NCBI GenBank assembly: GCA_024234075.1
Contig: JACKOV010000004.1
Span: 186,001-250,000 of the forward strand
Direction of reading: 5' to 3'
DNA: 64,000 bases
Source of the DNA: Nevskiaceae bacterium
GTDB lineage: Bacteria > Pseudomonadota > Gammaproteobacteria > Steroidobacterales > Steroidobacteraceae
Shown: positions 50,029-58,794 of the stretch, in pieces
Position numbering within the stretch: the stretch's first letter is position 1
How the letters are laid out: every line of letters starts with the position of its first letter
Position numbers and translations under genes: made by a program
Notes under the pieces: generated by a model
The model's database searches: none
What the model was told of the DNA's origin: nothing
What the model saw: the letters and a program-made list of their open reading frames with translations, nothing else

Positions 50029-51500
50029 GCGACCCGAGCCGCTTCGCCCTGCGGCGCCTGCGCGCCTGCATCGCGACGATCGTCGTGGCACTGCTGGCGG
50101 CCGGCTGCGGTGGCAAGGGCATCGACACCGCGCCGACCTCGTCCGATGCCGGCAGCATCCACAGCAACGATTGCAGTCCGGCGCAGCTCAATGCGGCGGT
50201 GCTGAACACCGCCCGCGAGTGGTATCTCTTTCCCGAACTGCTGCCGGCCAGCATCGATCCGGCTGCCTATGACAGCGTCGACGATTTTGTCGACCAGTTG
50301 ACCGCCCAGGCACGTGCCGCGGGCCGCGACCGCTTTTTCAGCAGCACGACCCGCATCAGCGTCGAAAACCAGTTGTTGCAAGGCCAGACGGTCGGCTTCG
50401 GTTTCACGCTGCTGGAACGAGGCGCACCGGCCGGTGTCGACGTCGGTCAGGTGTTCGCCGATTCGCCGGCTGCCGACGCGGGTCTGGCGCGCGGCGACAC
50501 GCTGCTGGCGATCGGCACGTCGGCTGCCACGCTGCTGCCGATCGAGCAGGTGCTCGCCGCCCCCGGCGGGCTCGACGAGGCGATCGGCCCGTCGACGGCC
50601 GGCATGGTGCGTGCACTGCGCTGGCGGACGCCAGCCGGCATCGAGCGCGTCGCCAGCCTGACCAAGCGCGGCTTCACGCTCGATGCGGTACCGCAGGAGA
50701 GCGTCCGTGTGCTGACTTCGCCCGCGGGCACGCCGGTGGGCCATCTGACGTTCCGCTCCTTCGTCACCGATCCGATCGCGAACGGACAGGCGGCCGATCT
50801 CGCGGCATTGCGAGCTGCGTTCGCGCAGTTCCGGGCAGCCGGGGTACGCGACCTGATCGTCGACCTGCGTTACAACGGCGGTGGGCTGGTGACGATCGCC
50901 AGCCTGTTGCTCGATCTGCTGGCGGGCGACCGTGCCGGTCAGGTGGCCTTCGAATCGCGCCACAACGCCCGGCAGAGCGCACGCAACGAAACGACGCGGC
51001 TGGCGCTGCAGCCGCAGACCGTGCCGGCGCTGCGAGTCGCCTTCGTCGTCACCGAGCGCTCCGCGTCGGCGAGCGAACTGGTGATCAATGCGATGCTGCC
51101 GTATGCGCGCACGGCGATCATCGGCACGCGTACTTTCGGCAAACCGGTAGGCCAGCTGGCGTTCGACGTCGCCGCCTGCGATTTCCGCCTGCGTCTGGTG
51201 GCTTTCCGGTCGGTGAACCGCGACGGCGATGGCGACTACTACGAGGGTTTGCCCGACGAAGCATTTGCACGCGCCGGAGGCGCGGCCTGCGCAGCAATCG
51301 ACGACCTGAGCCATCTGCCGGGCGACCCGCTCGAGCAGATGACCGCCACGGCCCTGGCATGGATCGATTCGCCGACCGGCCAGTGCGGTACCGATGCGAT
51401 CGCGGCAACGGCTGGCCTGCGGCTGAAGCCGCGACCGCCGCCGGCCTCGCCGGTCGCGGCACGCGAGGCCTTGCGCGACTACCTGCCCGGCACGTTCTGA
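50025..51500 (+). CDS. S41-family (C-terminal processing) protease, lipoprotein
   Basis: A 491-residue envelope protease. The N-terminus has a basic stretch, a hydrophobic core and the lipobox LLAAGC (Cys28), so it is a lipoprotein. A PDZ-like segment follows (GQVFADSPAADAGLARGDTLLAIG, about 145-168). The protease domain has DLIVDLRYNGGGLVTIA, RSASASELVIN (nucleophile Ser, about 345-349) and GTRTFGKPVGQ (general-base Lys373). These enzymes cut unstructured C-termini in the periplasm. The ATG overlaps the stop of the fused membrane gene (ATGA), implying co-translation. Confidence 0.88.
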   Translation: MSDPSRFALRRLRACIATIVVALLAAGCGGKGIDTAPTSSDAGSIHSNDCSPAQLNAAVLNTAREWYLFPELLPASIDPAAYDSVDDFVDQLTAQARAAGRDRFFSSTTRISVENQLLQGQTVGFGFTLLERGAPAGVDVGQVFADSPAADAGLARGDTLLAIGTSAATLLPIEQVLAAPGGLDEAIGPSTAGMVRALRWRTPAGIERVASLTKRGFTLDAVPQESVRVLTSPAGTPVGHLTFRSFVTDPIANGQAADLAALRAAFAQFRAAGVRDLIVDLRYNGGGLVTIASLLLDLLAGDRAGQVAFESRHNARQSARNETTRLALQPQTVPALRVAFVVTERSASASELVINAMLPYARTAIIGTRTFGKPVGQLAFDVAACDFRLRLVAFRSVNRDGDGDYYEGLPDEAFARAGGAACAAIDDLSHLPGDPLEQMTATALAWIDSPTGQCGTDAIAATAGLRLKPRPPPASPVAAREALRDYLPGTF

Positions 51501-51525
51501 ACGCCGATGCCGGCTTGCTCCCGGC

Positions 51526-51978
51526 TCAGGACAGCGGGCGGGTCCAGCGGATCCGATGCCGCCGTGACCGGCCGCTGGCGGCGTCGTGCTCCTCGGCGAT
51601 CAGTTCGAGCTGCCTGCCGTCGGCCTCGAGTCGCGCGAGGCGGCGTTGCGGCAAGCCGAGCAGGCCCGGGTTCATCGACAGCATCAGCTCGTGGATCAGC
51701 ACCTCGCCGTCCAGCCGCCAGCGCCCGCCGTAGCTGAGATATTCGTCGAACGCCAGTGCCTTGGAGGCACTGCTGGCGCGGGCCGGAGTCGGTGCCGACA
51801 GGCCGCTGCGCTGGCGGCGGCACATGGTCGCGGTCATCCAGCCATCGGGTGCGTAGACGATCAGCCCGAGCGCATCTTCGCCGAACGGCAGCATCGACGG
51901 GCGTCCGTCGGGATACTCGATCGACCAGCGCAGCAGGTGCCAGCTGCCGACGATCGCGTCGGCGGTCAGTGCTTTCAT
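51526..51978 (-). CDS. Lipocalin-like domain protein
   Basis: A 150-residue beta-rich protein of the lipocalin-like (lipocalin_5) family. IVGSWHLLRWSIEYPDGRP at residues 9-27 is the typical GxW opening strand, LIVYAPDGWMTATM and SYGGRWRLDGEVLIHEL are the other family strands. There is no signal peptide. Members bind small hydrophobic ligands or are uncharacterised. It lies between convergent/divergent genes on the minus strand and its 5' end is 56 bp from the SDR start. Confidence 0.78.
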   Translation of the reverse strand: MKALTADAIVGSWHLLRWSIEYPDGRPSMLPFGEDALGLIVYAPDGWMTATMCRRQRSGLSAPTPARASSASKALAFDEYLSYGGRWRLDGEVLIHELMLSMNPGLLGLPQRRLARLEADGRQLELIAEEHDAASGRSRRHRIRWTRPLS

Positions 51979-52034
51979 GCGGGCATTCTGGCAGCCGCTA
52001 CATCCTGTGCCCAGTGGTCGTTTACCATGGGCGG

Positions 52035-52814
52035 ATGCAGGACGATCCTCTACGGCTGTTCCGGCTCGACGGTCGCGTCGCCTTGGTCACCGGTGCTTCG
52101 AGCGGCATCGGCGCGACGCTGGCCCGCGGACTGGCGGCCGCCGGTGCGTCGGTGGTGCTGGCGGCGCGGCGCCTGGAGCGAACCGAGGCGCTCGCGACCG
52201 CTATCGAGGCCGATGGCGGCCAGGCCCTGCCCATGCGCCTGGATGTCACCGACGGCGCGGCGATTCCGCCGGCGTTCGATGCCATCGAACGGCGTTTCGG
52301 GACCGTCGATGTGGTGATCAACAACGCCGGCATGGCCGACCCCGCACTGTTCCTGCGGACCGGCATGGCGTCGCTGGAGCGCACCATGACGACCAATTTC
52401 ACCGCACCCTGGCAGATCGCCGCCGAAGCGGCACGGCGGATGATCGCGGCGAATCGCCCCGGCAGCATCATCAACCTGGCTTCGGTGCTGGCGCTCGGCG
52501 CCGCGCCAGGCTATGCCGCGTACTCAGCGTCGAAAGCTGCGCTGCTGCAGATGACCCGCACGCTGGCGCTGGAATTCGTACGCCATCGGATCCGCGTCAA
52601 CGCACTGGCTCCGGGCTGGTTCGTTTCCGAAATGAACGCCGCTTACTTCGCGTCCGACAAGGGCAAGGCCTACATCCAGCGGATGCCACCGGGTCGCACC
52701 GGCGAACTGCACGAACTGGTGGGTCCGACGCTGCTGCTGGCCAGCGAAGCCGGTTCCTACATCAACGGCATCGTGCTGCCGGTCGACGGCGCGCACCATG
52801 CGGCGCTGGTTTAG
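52035..52814 (+). CDS. Short-chain dehydrogenase/reductase
   Basis: A 259-residue classical SDR. The cofactor motif is TGASSGIGATLARGL (about 19-33), with VVLAARRLER (Arg-rich end of strand 2, favouring NADPH), NNAGMADP, the catalytic Ser in INLASVLALG, and YAAYSASKAALLQM (Tyr/Lys). The C-terminus NGIVLPVDGAHHA is the common SDR end. The substrate is unknown. The ATG at 52035 begins the homology; the open frame upstream is antisense to the lipocalin-like gene. Confidence 0.88.
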   Translation: MQDDPLRLFRLDGRVALVTGASSGIGATLARGLAAAGASVVLAARRLERTEALATAIEADGGQALPMRLDVTDGAAIPPAFDAIERRFGTVDVVINNAGMADPALFLRTGMASLERTMTTNFTAPWQIAAEAARRMIAANRPGSIINLASVLALGAAPGYAAYSASKAALLQMTRTLALEFVRHRIRVNALAPGWFVSEMNAAYFASDKGKAYIQRMPPGRTGELHELVGPTLLLASEAGSYINGIVLPVDGAHHAALV

Positions 52815-52826
52815 GCGGCCGCGCCG

Positions 52827-53933
52827 CTAGCGGATCTCGCCGGCCCGGGGCGTCGCCGCTGCGGCGGACTGCACCGGAGTCGCCGGCACGGGCAAGGCCT
52901 CGACCGGCGTGATCTCGATCGGCCCTTGCGCCGGCGCCGCATCCGGTTCGACCGCCTCCGGATCGTCCTCGGGGATATCCAGACCGATCACTTGCGGGAT
53001 GCCGGAAGCTTCGCGCAGCGCCGCCAGCGCGAGATCCCAATGGATCGCGGTCTGGGTCGGCCCGAGCAACTGGTCCAGTCGCTGCTCGAATTCCTCGATG
53101 TTCGGTTCCACTTTCTGCCCTTCGGCATTGATGGGCGGATGCACCTCGAGCCAGATCTCGCCATCGACGCGTGCGATCTTGACCGGCTCGTTGATCAACG
53201 CGACCGAGGTGCCGACCGACACGGCATCGAACAATCGCGCGACGTCTTCGGGATACATGCGCAGACAGCCGGCGGTCACGGCCATGCCGACGGCGTCCGG
53301 GTTGTTGGTGCCGTGGATCAGATAGGCCCCGCTCGGAATCCCTAAACGCATGGCATGCGCGCCCAGCGGATTGGCGGGACCTGGCGGGACGACCCGCGGC
53401 AGCGTTTCGCCGCGGGCCGCATATTCGCGCCGTACCGATTCGGGCGGGGTCCAGGTCGGGTTGCGGCGCTTGTCGACGATTCGTGTGAAGCCGATCGGTG
53501 TCCGCCAGTCCATCTTGCCGACGCTGACCGGGAAGGTCATGACGGTTGCCGGCTGTCCCTTCTTCGGCTTCGGGAAATAGTAGAGGCGATGCTCCGACAG
53601 ATTGACCACGATGCCTTCGCGCCGCCCCGGCGGCAGGATGCGCTGGCCGGGAATCACGATCTCGGTGCCCTCTCCCGGCAACCACGGATCGACTCCGGCA
53701 TTGACGCGGGTCAGTTCCTCGTAGCCGAGGCTGTAGCGTCGTGCCAGCTCGATCAGGGTGTCTTCGTAACGGGTATGGATGCGCTCGACCGCGCCGAACA
53801 CACCGCCACCGTCTGCGCGCAGCTCGTAGTCCATCGCCTGGACGGGGGCTGCGACCAGTGTCGTCCAGGCCAGCAACAGCATGGCGGACAGGCCAGCACA
53901 TCGTCGCTGCGCCGTTCGGCTCCGGGTAGTCAT
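52827..53933 (-). CDS. L,D-transpeptidase (YkuD) with LysM
   Basis: A 368-residue periplasmic protein. A signal peptide (cut after VAAPVQA) precedes a LysM-like peptidoglycan-binding module (DTLIELARRYSLGYEELTRV...IVIPGQ) and a YkuD domain (about 100-245) with YLIHGTNNPDAVGMAV and the Cys loop TAGCLRMYPEDV. These enzymes form 3-3 peptidoglycan crosslinks or attach lipoproteins. The His usually before Gly-Cys in the loop (SHGC) is Ala here, while the upstream catalytic His and Cys remain. The tail is Pro/Ala-rich. Starts at TTG 53951, ATG 53942 and ATG 53933 are all possible; the last is given because it directly opens the signal peptide. Confidence 0.85.
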   Translation of the reverse strand: MTTRSRTAQRRCAGLSAMLLLAWTTLVAAPVQAMDYELRADGGGVFGAVERIHTRYEDTLIELARRYSLGYEELTRVNAGVDPWLPGEGTEIVIPGQRILPPGRREGIVVNLSEHRLYYFPKPKKGQPATVMTFPVSVGKMDWRTPIGFTRIVDKRRNPTWTPPESVRREYAARGETLPRVVPPGPANPLGAHAMRLGIPSGAYLIHGTNNPDAVGMAVTAGCLRMYPEDVARLFDAVSVGTSVALINEPVKIARVDGEIWLEVHPPINAEGQKVEPNIEEFEQRLDQLLGPTQTAIHWDLALAALREASGIPQVIGLDIPEDDPEAVEPDAAPAQGPIEITPVEALPVPATPVQSAAAATPRAGEIR

Positions 53934-54011
53934 GGCCGGCATTCTAGCCAAATGCCAGCCTGAACCGTCAGTCTGCCGGTGCCGGCCTCGCGCGGCCGGA
54001 ACGGTGCTGGA

Positions 54012-54896
54012 TCACAGTCCGAGCAATTGCCGCAAGGCGGCGACGTCCTTCGAGGACTCGCTGACCAGGGTTTCGAGTGCCTTGCGATCGAGTTGCATGC
54101 GTTCGCAGGCCCGCACGCCCTGCAGGTTCAGCTCAAGGGTGTCGGGATAGGCATGAAACGTCGCAAGCAACGAACCGACGGTCAACACGTCGGTCAGATC
54201 CGGTGCCCCGTCGTGCTCGCGGGTGATGTCCTCGTGGCCTTCGACCGCCGCGACGATGTCCTCGGCAATCTGCCAGTTCTCGAGCAGCGCCTTGGCGATG
54301 CCGGCGTGCCAGTCGCGTTCGACTTCGAAGTACGCCGCCTGGTCGTTGAACAGCGCCGGATGCCGCACCGCCTGGGTCAGGATGTAGAGCTTGCCGACGC
54401 CGTGCAGCAAGCCGGCGAGCAAGGCCGTATCCGCACTGATCCGTGTCAGGCGACGCGCCACCACGTGACTGAATGCCGCGACCAGCGAACTGTGTTCCCA
54501 CTGCGCCTGCAGCGAGCTGCCCAGACTCTCGAGGTTTTCCGAGCGCCGCAGCTGATTCATCGCAAAGCTGATGGCGGCGGTACGCACCAAGTTGAAGCCG
54601 AGGCGGGTGATCGCGGCCGGCAGGTCGGCAATCGTCTTGCCGACATGCCCCAGGGCCGCCGAGTTCGCCATCTGCATGATCTTCGCGGCCAGCGCGGGTT
54701 CCGAGCCGACCACCAGCACGACGTCCTTGGCGCTGACATCCTCGTCGGCCAGCACGCGGCTCACGCGTACCGCGACATCGGGAAAGCTCGGCAGCTGGAT
54801 CTCCTTGCGGGACAGCCCGGTGGCCAGTTCCTGGATGAAGGCGAAGGCCGCGTTTCCCGGCGCGGTCTCGAGGGTCTCGTTGACGGTGTCGTTCAT
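54012..54896 (-). CDS. HDOD-domain protein, copy 2
   Basis: A 294-residue HDOD protein: LPSFPDVAVRVSRVLADEDV opens the domain (about 33), followed by EPALAAKIMQMANSAAL and TALLAGLLHGVGKLYIL, in which the HD pair of the parent superfamily is replaced, so phosphohydrolase activity is not expected. HDOD proteins act in signalling and motility control. It is a tandem paralogue of the gene at 54908-55807 (matching blocks throughout) and follows it by 11 bp. Confidence 0.85.
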   Translation of the reverse strand: MNDTVNETLETAPGNAAFAFIQELATGLSRKEIQLPSFPDVAVRVSRVLADEDVSAKDVVLVVGSEPALAAKIMQMANSAALGHVGKTIADLPAAITRLGFNLVRTAAISFAMNQLRRSENLESLGSSLQAQWEHSSLVAAFSHVVARRLTRISADTALLAGLLHGVGKLYILTQAVRHPALFNDQAAYFEVERDWHAGIAKALLENWQIAEDIVAAVEGHEDITREHDGAPDLTDVLTVGSLLATFHAYPDTLELNLQGVRACERMQLDRKALETLVSESSKDVAALRQLLGL

Positions 54897-54907
54897 GGGA
54901 GTAGGCC

Positions 54908-55807
54908 TCAATAGCCGAGCGCGTCCTTGAGCGCATTGATCTCGGCGTTGCAGTCGTTCAGCACTTGTTCCAGGTTTGCCGGGCCGATGCCGAGCCGGTC
55001 GGCACTGGAGCACTCGCCGAGCCGCAGCTCGAGCAGGTCCGGCCGGCTGCGCAACGAGGCCATGATGTCGGCGACCACCAGCACGTCGCCGAGTGCCAGC
55101 GGGCCACGTCCGACGCGTTCGGGGTCCTCGAAGCCGTGGATCGCCTCGATCAGCTCGTCGTCGATCTTCCAGCCCTCCAGCAGCGCCTTGGCGATGTCGG
55201 CGTGCCAATCGCGGACGATGTCCTGGTAGGTGCTCTGGTCCGCGAACAGCAGCGGATGCCGGGTGGCGCGGGTCAGGATGTAGAGCTTGCCGACGCCATG
55301 CAGCAGGCCGACCAGCAGTGCCGCATCGACGCTCAGCTCGCGATGGCGCTGGGCAATCACCCGGCACAGCGACGCGACTTCGATGCTGCGGCGCCACATC
55401 GATTTCAGCGGATTGCCGATCGCGCGGTATTGCTCCGCCGCCTGCAGCTGTCCCATCGCGAAGGCCAGCGCGGCGCTGCGCAGCATGTCGGCACCGAGGC
55501 GGGTGACGGCGGTGCGCAGGTCCGCGATGCGCTGGCCGGCCGGATTCAGTGCCACCGAGTTCGCCATGCTGAGGATCCGTGCTGCCAGGGCCGGCTCGGC
55601 GCCGAGCACGCGCACGATGCGCTCCGTCGTGGTGCTTTCGTCGGCGAGCAGCCGCTGGATGCGCAACGCGACATCCGGCAGGCTCGGGATGCTGACCGTG
55701 CCGCTGGTCAGTTCGCTGGCCAGCGCCTGGACGAACCGGAACGCTTCCTGGCTGGTGTCCATCGGGCTGGTCTGCTCTGCCCTGACCGGGGGTATTCCGT
55801 TGGCCAT
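54908..55807 (-). CDS. HDOD-domain protein, copy 1
   Basis: A 299-residue HDOD protein with IPSLPDVALRIQRLLADEST, EPALAARILSMANSVALNP and AALLVGLLHGVGKLYIL, again without an HD pair. It starts at ATG 55805-55807 with GGAG upstream. Together with its tandem copy it is the downstream part of a flagellar block, after the DUF2802 gene. In polar flagellates HDOD proteins influence flagellar gene expression and motility, so a motility-linked signalling role is likely. Confidence 0.85.
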   Translation of the reverse strand: MANGIPPVRAEQTSPMDTSQEAFRFVQALASELTSGTVSIPSLPDVALRIQRLLADESTTTERIVRVLGAEPALAARILSMANSVALNPAGQRIADLRTAVTRLGADMLRSAALAFAMGQLQAAEQYRAIGNPLKSMWRRSIEVASLCRVIAQRHRELSVDAALLVGLLHGVGKLYILTRATRHPLLFADQSTYQDIVRDWHADIAKALLEGWKIDDELIEAIHGFEDPERVGRGPLALGDVLVVADIMASLRSRPDLLELRLGECSSADRLGIGPANLEQVLNDCNAEINALKDALGY

Positions 55808-55832
55808 GCTGGTGCTCCAATAATCCGTGGCG

Positions 55833-56321
55833 CTATCGGCCGCCGCTGACGGAACTTGAGGCCACGACGGCCATCCGCGCGACGGCCGCACCGCGCGCAG
55901 GCGGCGTGGCAGCGCGGCTCCGGGAGCCATGCAATCGCAAGGCCAGCTCCGCCTCGTGGCGGCTCATCATGCAGGCCGACATCAATTCGTCGGCGGTGGC
56001 ACCGCTGCGCGCCAGGCGGATTCCGAGTTCGAATGCCGAGCCGGTTGCGGCGCTCGGCGCCGGTGCGGCATGGCGCGCGTCGGCGCTGATCTGCTGCTGC
56101 AGGGTGTCGAAGCGTGCCGCCAGTGCCAGCAAAGTCGCCGTTTGTGCGCCGTACTCGCTGCGCAATGCAGCCAGCGTCTCGTGCAGCTGCCCAATCTGAG
56201 CCTGCTGGGCACGCTTTCTGGCGCGTCCCAGCGCCAGCATCCCGAAGGCGGCCAAGGCCGCACATCCGGCGGCCAGCAAGGCATGGAGCAGCATGGGCGA
56301 CACGGTCAGGAAGGGAATCAT
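55833..56321 (-). CDS. DUF2802-domain membrane-anchored protein
   Basis: A 162-residue protein. One N-terminal transmembrane helix (MLLHALLAAGCAALAAFGML) is followed by a coiled coil (about 33-75, RAQQAQIGQLHETLAALRSEY), then FELGIRLARSGATADELMSACMMSRHEAELALRLHG, the DUF2802 motif. DUF2802 proteins sit in motility and chemotaxis loci of Gammaproteobacteria but lack a known role. Here it lies between fliN and the HDOD pair. Confidence 0.72.
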   Translation of the reverse strand: MIPFLTVSPMLLHALLAAGCAALAAFGMLALGRARKRAQQAQIGQLHETLAALRSEYGAQTATLLALAARFDTLQQQISADARHAAPAPSAATGSAFELGIRLARSGATADELMSACMMSRHEAELALRLHGSRSRAATPPARGAAVARMAVVASSSVSGGR

Positions 56322-56379
56322 GCGGACCTCGATGGCATGCAGACCAGACGCGGCGTTGCGGCGTGCACGACCAGGATGC

Positions 56380-56721
56380 TCACTGCATCGCCTTGGCGCG
56401 TTCCGCCGAACTGATCACGTCCGTGAAACGCACGCCGATTTTCTCGTTGACGATCACCACTTCACCCTGGGCGATCAGCTTGCCGTTGATGAGCACGGAA
56501 AAAGGTTCGCCGGCCTTGCGGTCGAATGCCAGTACCGAGCCCGGCACGATACCCAGCAGGCTGCGGATCGGGATGCGTACTCGGCCGACCTCCATGGACA
56601 TGGTCGTGTTCACGTCGAGCAGCACGTCGAGATTGAGGTCGGCGGCCGGGGTTTCGGTGGCGCTCGGACCGTTGAGTGGCGCCAGTTCGCTGCGCTGCAC
56701 GGTGTCTTCCGGGAGCTTCAT
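56380..56721 (-). CDS. fliN: Flagellar motor switch protein FliN
   Basis: A 113-residue SpoA-domain protein. LDVLLDVNTTMSMEVGRVRIPIRSLL and GTVLAFDRKAGEPFSVLIN-type strands lead to LIAQGEVVIVNEKIGVRFTDV at the end, the standard FliN layout. It forms the lower C-ring with FliM. The start at 56721 follows fliM by 14 bp; the length is on the short side but normal for polar flagellates. Confidence 0.92.
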   Translation of the reverse strand: MKLPEDTVQRSELAPLNGPSATETPAADLNLDVLLDVNTTMSMEVGRVRIPIRSLLGIVPGSVLAFDRKAGEPFSVLINGKLIAQGEVVIVNEKIGVRFTDVISSAERAKAMQ

Positions 56722-56735
56722 CGCGGGGTTCCGAT

Positions 56736-57758
56736 TCAGGTGGGAAGTTTGGAACGCGCCTGCAACTGCGCGAGCGGCGAAGCGCCCTGTGCACGCCGCG
56801 GACGGGCATTGCCCTGCAGTTGCACGGCACACATGCCGCGCGATGCGCCGAGCAGGCCTTTGAAGAGCGGCAGCTCGTCCGCGTGCAGGACGGCCCGCCC
56901 ATCGAAATCGAAGGGAATGACATCGCCGACCTGCATGTCCAGCAGGTTCGACAGCGAGATCTGCCCTTCACCCAGCATGGCGCGCATCTCGACGGCGGCG
57001 TCGAGCACTTCGTCGTGCAGGGCATTGGTCCAGCGATCGTCGCGATCGGCGCGATCGCTCTGCACGCCGGAGTCCAGCACGTCGCGCAGCGGCTCGACCA
57101 TCGAATACGGCATGGTGACATGCAACTCGCCGCCATGGCCTTCGATATCGATGCGGAATGCGGTGATGACCACCACTTCGGTCGGGCTGACGATACCCGC
57201 AAAGTGCGGGTTCATCTCGGTGTTGAGATACTCGATCTCGATCGGATGGACGTGTGCCCAGGCCTGCTGCAGATCGCTGAACACCCGATCGAGAACCGTG
57301 CGGATGATCCGGTTCTCGGTTGCCGTGAACTCCCTGCCCTCGATATTGGCATGCCGGCCGTTGCCGCCGAAGGCCGTGTCGACGATCGCGAACACCAGTT
57401 TCGGATCGACCACGATCAGGCTGGTGCCGCGCAGCGGATTGAACCGCACCATGTTGAGGCTGGTCGGCAGATGCAGCGTGTGGACGTACTCGTTGAATTT
57501 TTTCAGCTGCACCGCCGCCGCGGCCACTTCCGCCTGCCGCCGCAGGACGCCGTAGAGGCTGAGCCGGAACAGGCGGGCGAAACGCTCGTTGATCATTTCG
57601 AGCGTGGGCATGCGCCCACGCACGATCCGCATCTCCTTGCCGAGGTCGTAGCTGCGCGTCTCGCCGGGAGAGGGCAGCGGTTCGAGAGGGCTCTCGACAC
57701 CGTTGATGCCGTTGAGCAGCGCGTCGATCTCGTTCTGGTTGAGGATCGGGTCGCTCAT
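56736..57758 (-). CDS. fliM: Flagellar motor switch protein FliM
   Basis: A 340-residue C-ring protein. The N-terminal LNQNEIDALLNGI is the CheY-P binding motif; the CheC-like middle domain (about 45-230) has GVLRRQAEVAAAAVQLKKF and GGNGRHANIEGREFTATENR; the C-terminal SpoA domain (about 250-325) has LSNLLDMQVGDVIPFDFDG. It controls direction of rotation. FliM and FliN here sit next to the motor genes motC/motD, away from fliL and the fliOPQR export genes, which are not in the window. Confidence 0.95.
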   Translation of the reverse strand: MSDPILNQNEIDALLNGINGVESPLEPLPSPGETRSYDLGKEMRIVRGRMPTLEMINERFARLFRLSLYGVLRRQAEVAAAAVQLKKFNEYVHTLHLPTSLNMVRFNPLRGTSLIVVDPKLVFAIVDTAFGGNGRHANIEGREFTATENRIIRTVLDRVFSDLQQAWAHVHPIEIEYLNTEMNPHFAGIVSPTEVVVITAFRIDIEGHGGELHVTMPYSMVEPLRDVLDSGVQSDRADRDDRWTNALHDEVLDAAVEMRAMLGEGQISLSNLLDMQVGDVIPFDFDGRAVLHADELPLFKGLLGASRGMCAVQLQGNARPRRAQGASPLAQLQARSKLPT

Positions 57759-57910
57759 CGATCGCTCCGGTGCAGCGATCGTCGATCGGGTACTGGCGTG
57801 GGATCAGGCATGGAAACTGACGAACTCGTGGGCCTGACCGGATGAAGCAAGCCGTGTGCCAGGGCGGCCCGGGTCGGGAACTGCGACGGCGATCACACTG
57901 TGGCCTGCGC

Positions 57911-58780
57911 CTAGCCCTCGGCGGCGTCAACGCTTTGACGCTCGGGCGGGTCCTGGTCCGGCGTCGCCGCCGGGCCGTACTCGGCGACCACGTCGGTGCC
58001 GAGGATCATGAGCAGCACCCGGCGGTTGGCGTTGCGCCCCGCCGCCGTGGCGTTGCTGGCAATCGGCCGGAATTCGCCGAGCCCGAGTACCGCCAGGCGA
58101 CCGGGATCGACCCCACCGGCCGCCAGCAACCGGACCACGCTCGCCGCCCGCGCGGCCGACAGCTCCCAGTTGCTCGGAAATGCCGCGCTGCGGATCGGAA
58201 CGTTGTCGGTATGTCCTTCGACCCGCACCGGGTTCGGTGCGCTGCGCAGCACTTCAGCGAGCTGCGCGATGACACCCTCCGCAACCTGCGACAGCATTGC
58301 CGAGCCGCTGTCGAACAGGATGTCGGTACGGATTTCCACCTCGACCCAGTCGCCGTTGTGGCGCACCACCACCTGGTCCTGCATGACCAGTTGGGCCAGC
58401 GTCTGTTCGATGCGGCGGGCGACTCCACCGAGCTGGGCGCTGCGGGCTGCCAAGGTCGCGGCGAGCTGGGCCGGAACCGGCGGTGGTGCAATCACCGAAC
58501 GGGGCTGGCCGACGTAATTCGGCTCGGCGCTGCCGCTGGTCTGCGCTTGCGCCGCGGTGGCACCCGTCGGTCCGCCCTGGGCGATGGGAATGGCCGCCTG
58601 CGGCGTACCGCCGAAGGCGGAGGCCAGCGACTCCGACACCACCCGATACTTGCCGGCGTTCACCGACGAGATCGCGTACATCACGACGAAAAACGCCAGC
58701 AGCAGCGTGATCAGATCGCCGTAGGGAATCGCCCAGGCCTCGTGGTTGAGGTGCTCCTCCTTCAGCTTGCGACGGGCCAC
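57911..58780 (-). CDS. motD: Flagellar motor protein MotD (MotB/OmpA family)
   Basis: A 289-residue stator protein. The transmembrane helix near the start (WAIPYGDLITLLLAFFVVMYAI) carries the proton-binding Asp in YGDLI; the OmpA-type peptidoglycan-binding domain (about 150-270) has LFDSGSAMLSQVAEGVI, VEGHTDNVPIRS and NRRVLLMI. The start is GTG at 58778-58780 with a GGGAG ribosome site; the conserved VARRKLKEEHLNHEAWAIPY begins there. It pairs with MotC, 14 bp upstream. Confidence 0.92.
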   Translation of the reverse strand: MARRKLKEEHLNHEAWAIPYGDLITLLLAFFVVMYAISSVNAGKYRVVSESLASAFGGTPQAAIPIAQGGPTGATAAQAQTSGSAEPNYVGQPRSVIAPPPVPAQLAATLAARSAQLGGVARRIEQTLAQLVMQDQVVVRHNGDWVEVEIRTDILFDSGSAMLSQVAEGVIAQLAEVLRSAPNPVRVEGHTDNVPIRSAAFPSNWELSAARAASVVRLLAAGGVDPGRLAVLGLGEFRPIASNATAAGRNANRRVLLMILGTDVVAEYGPAATPDQDPPERQSVDAAEG

Positions 58781-58794
58781 TCGTGATCTCCCGA

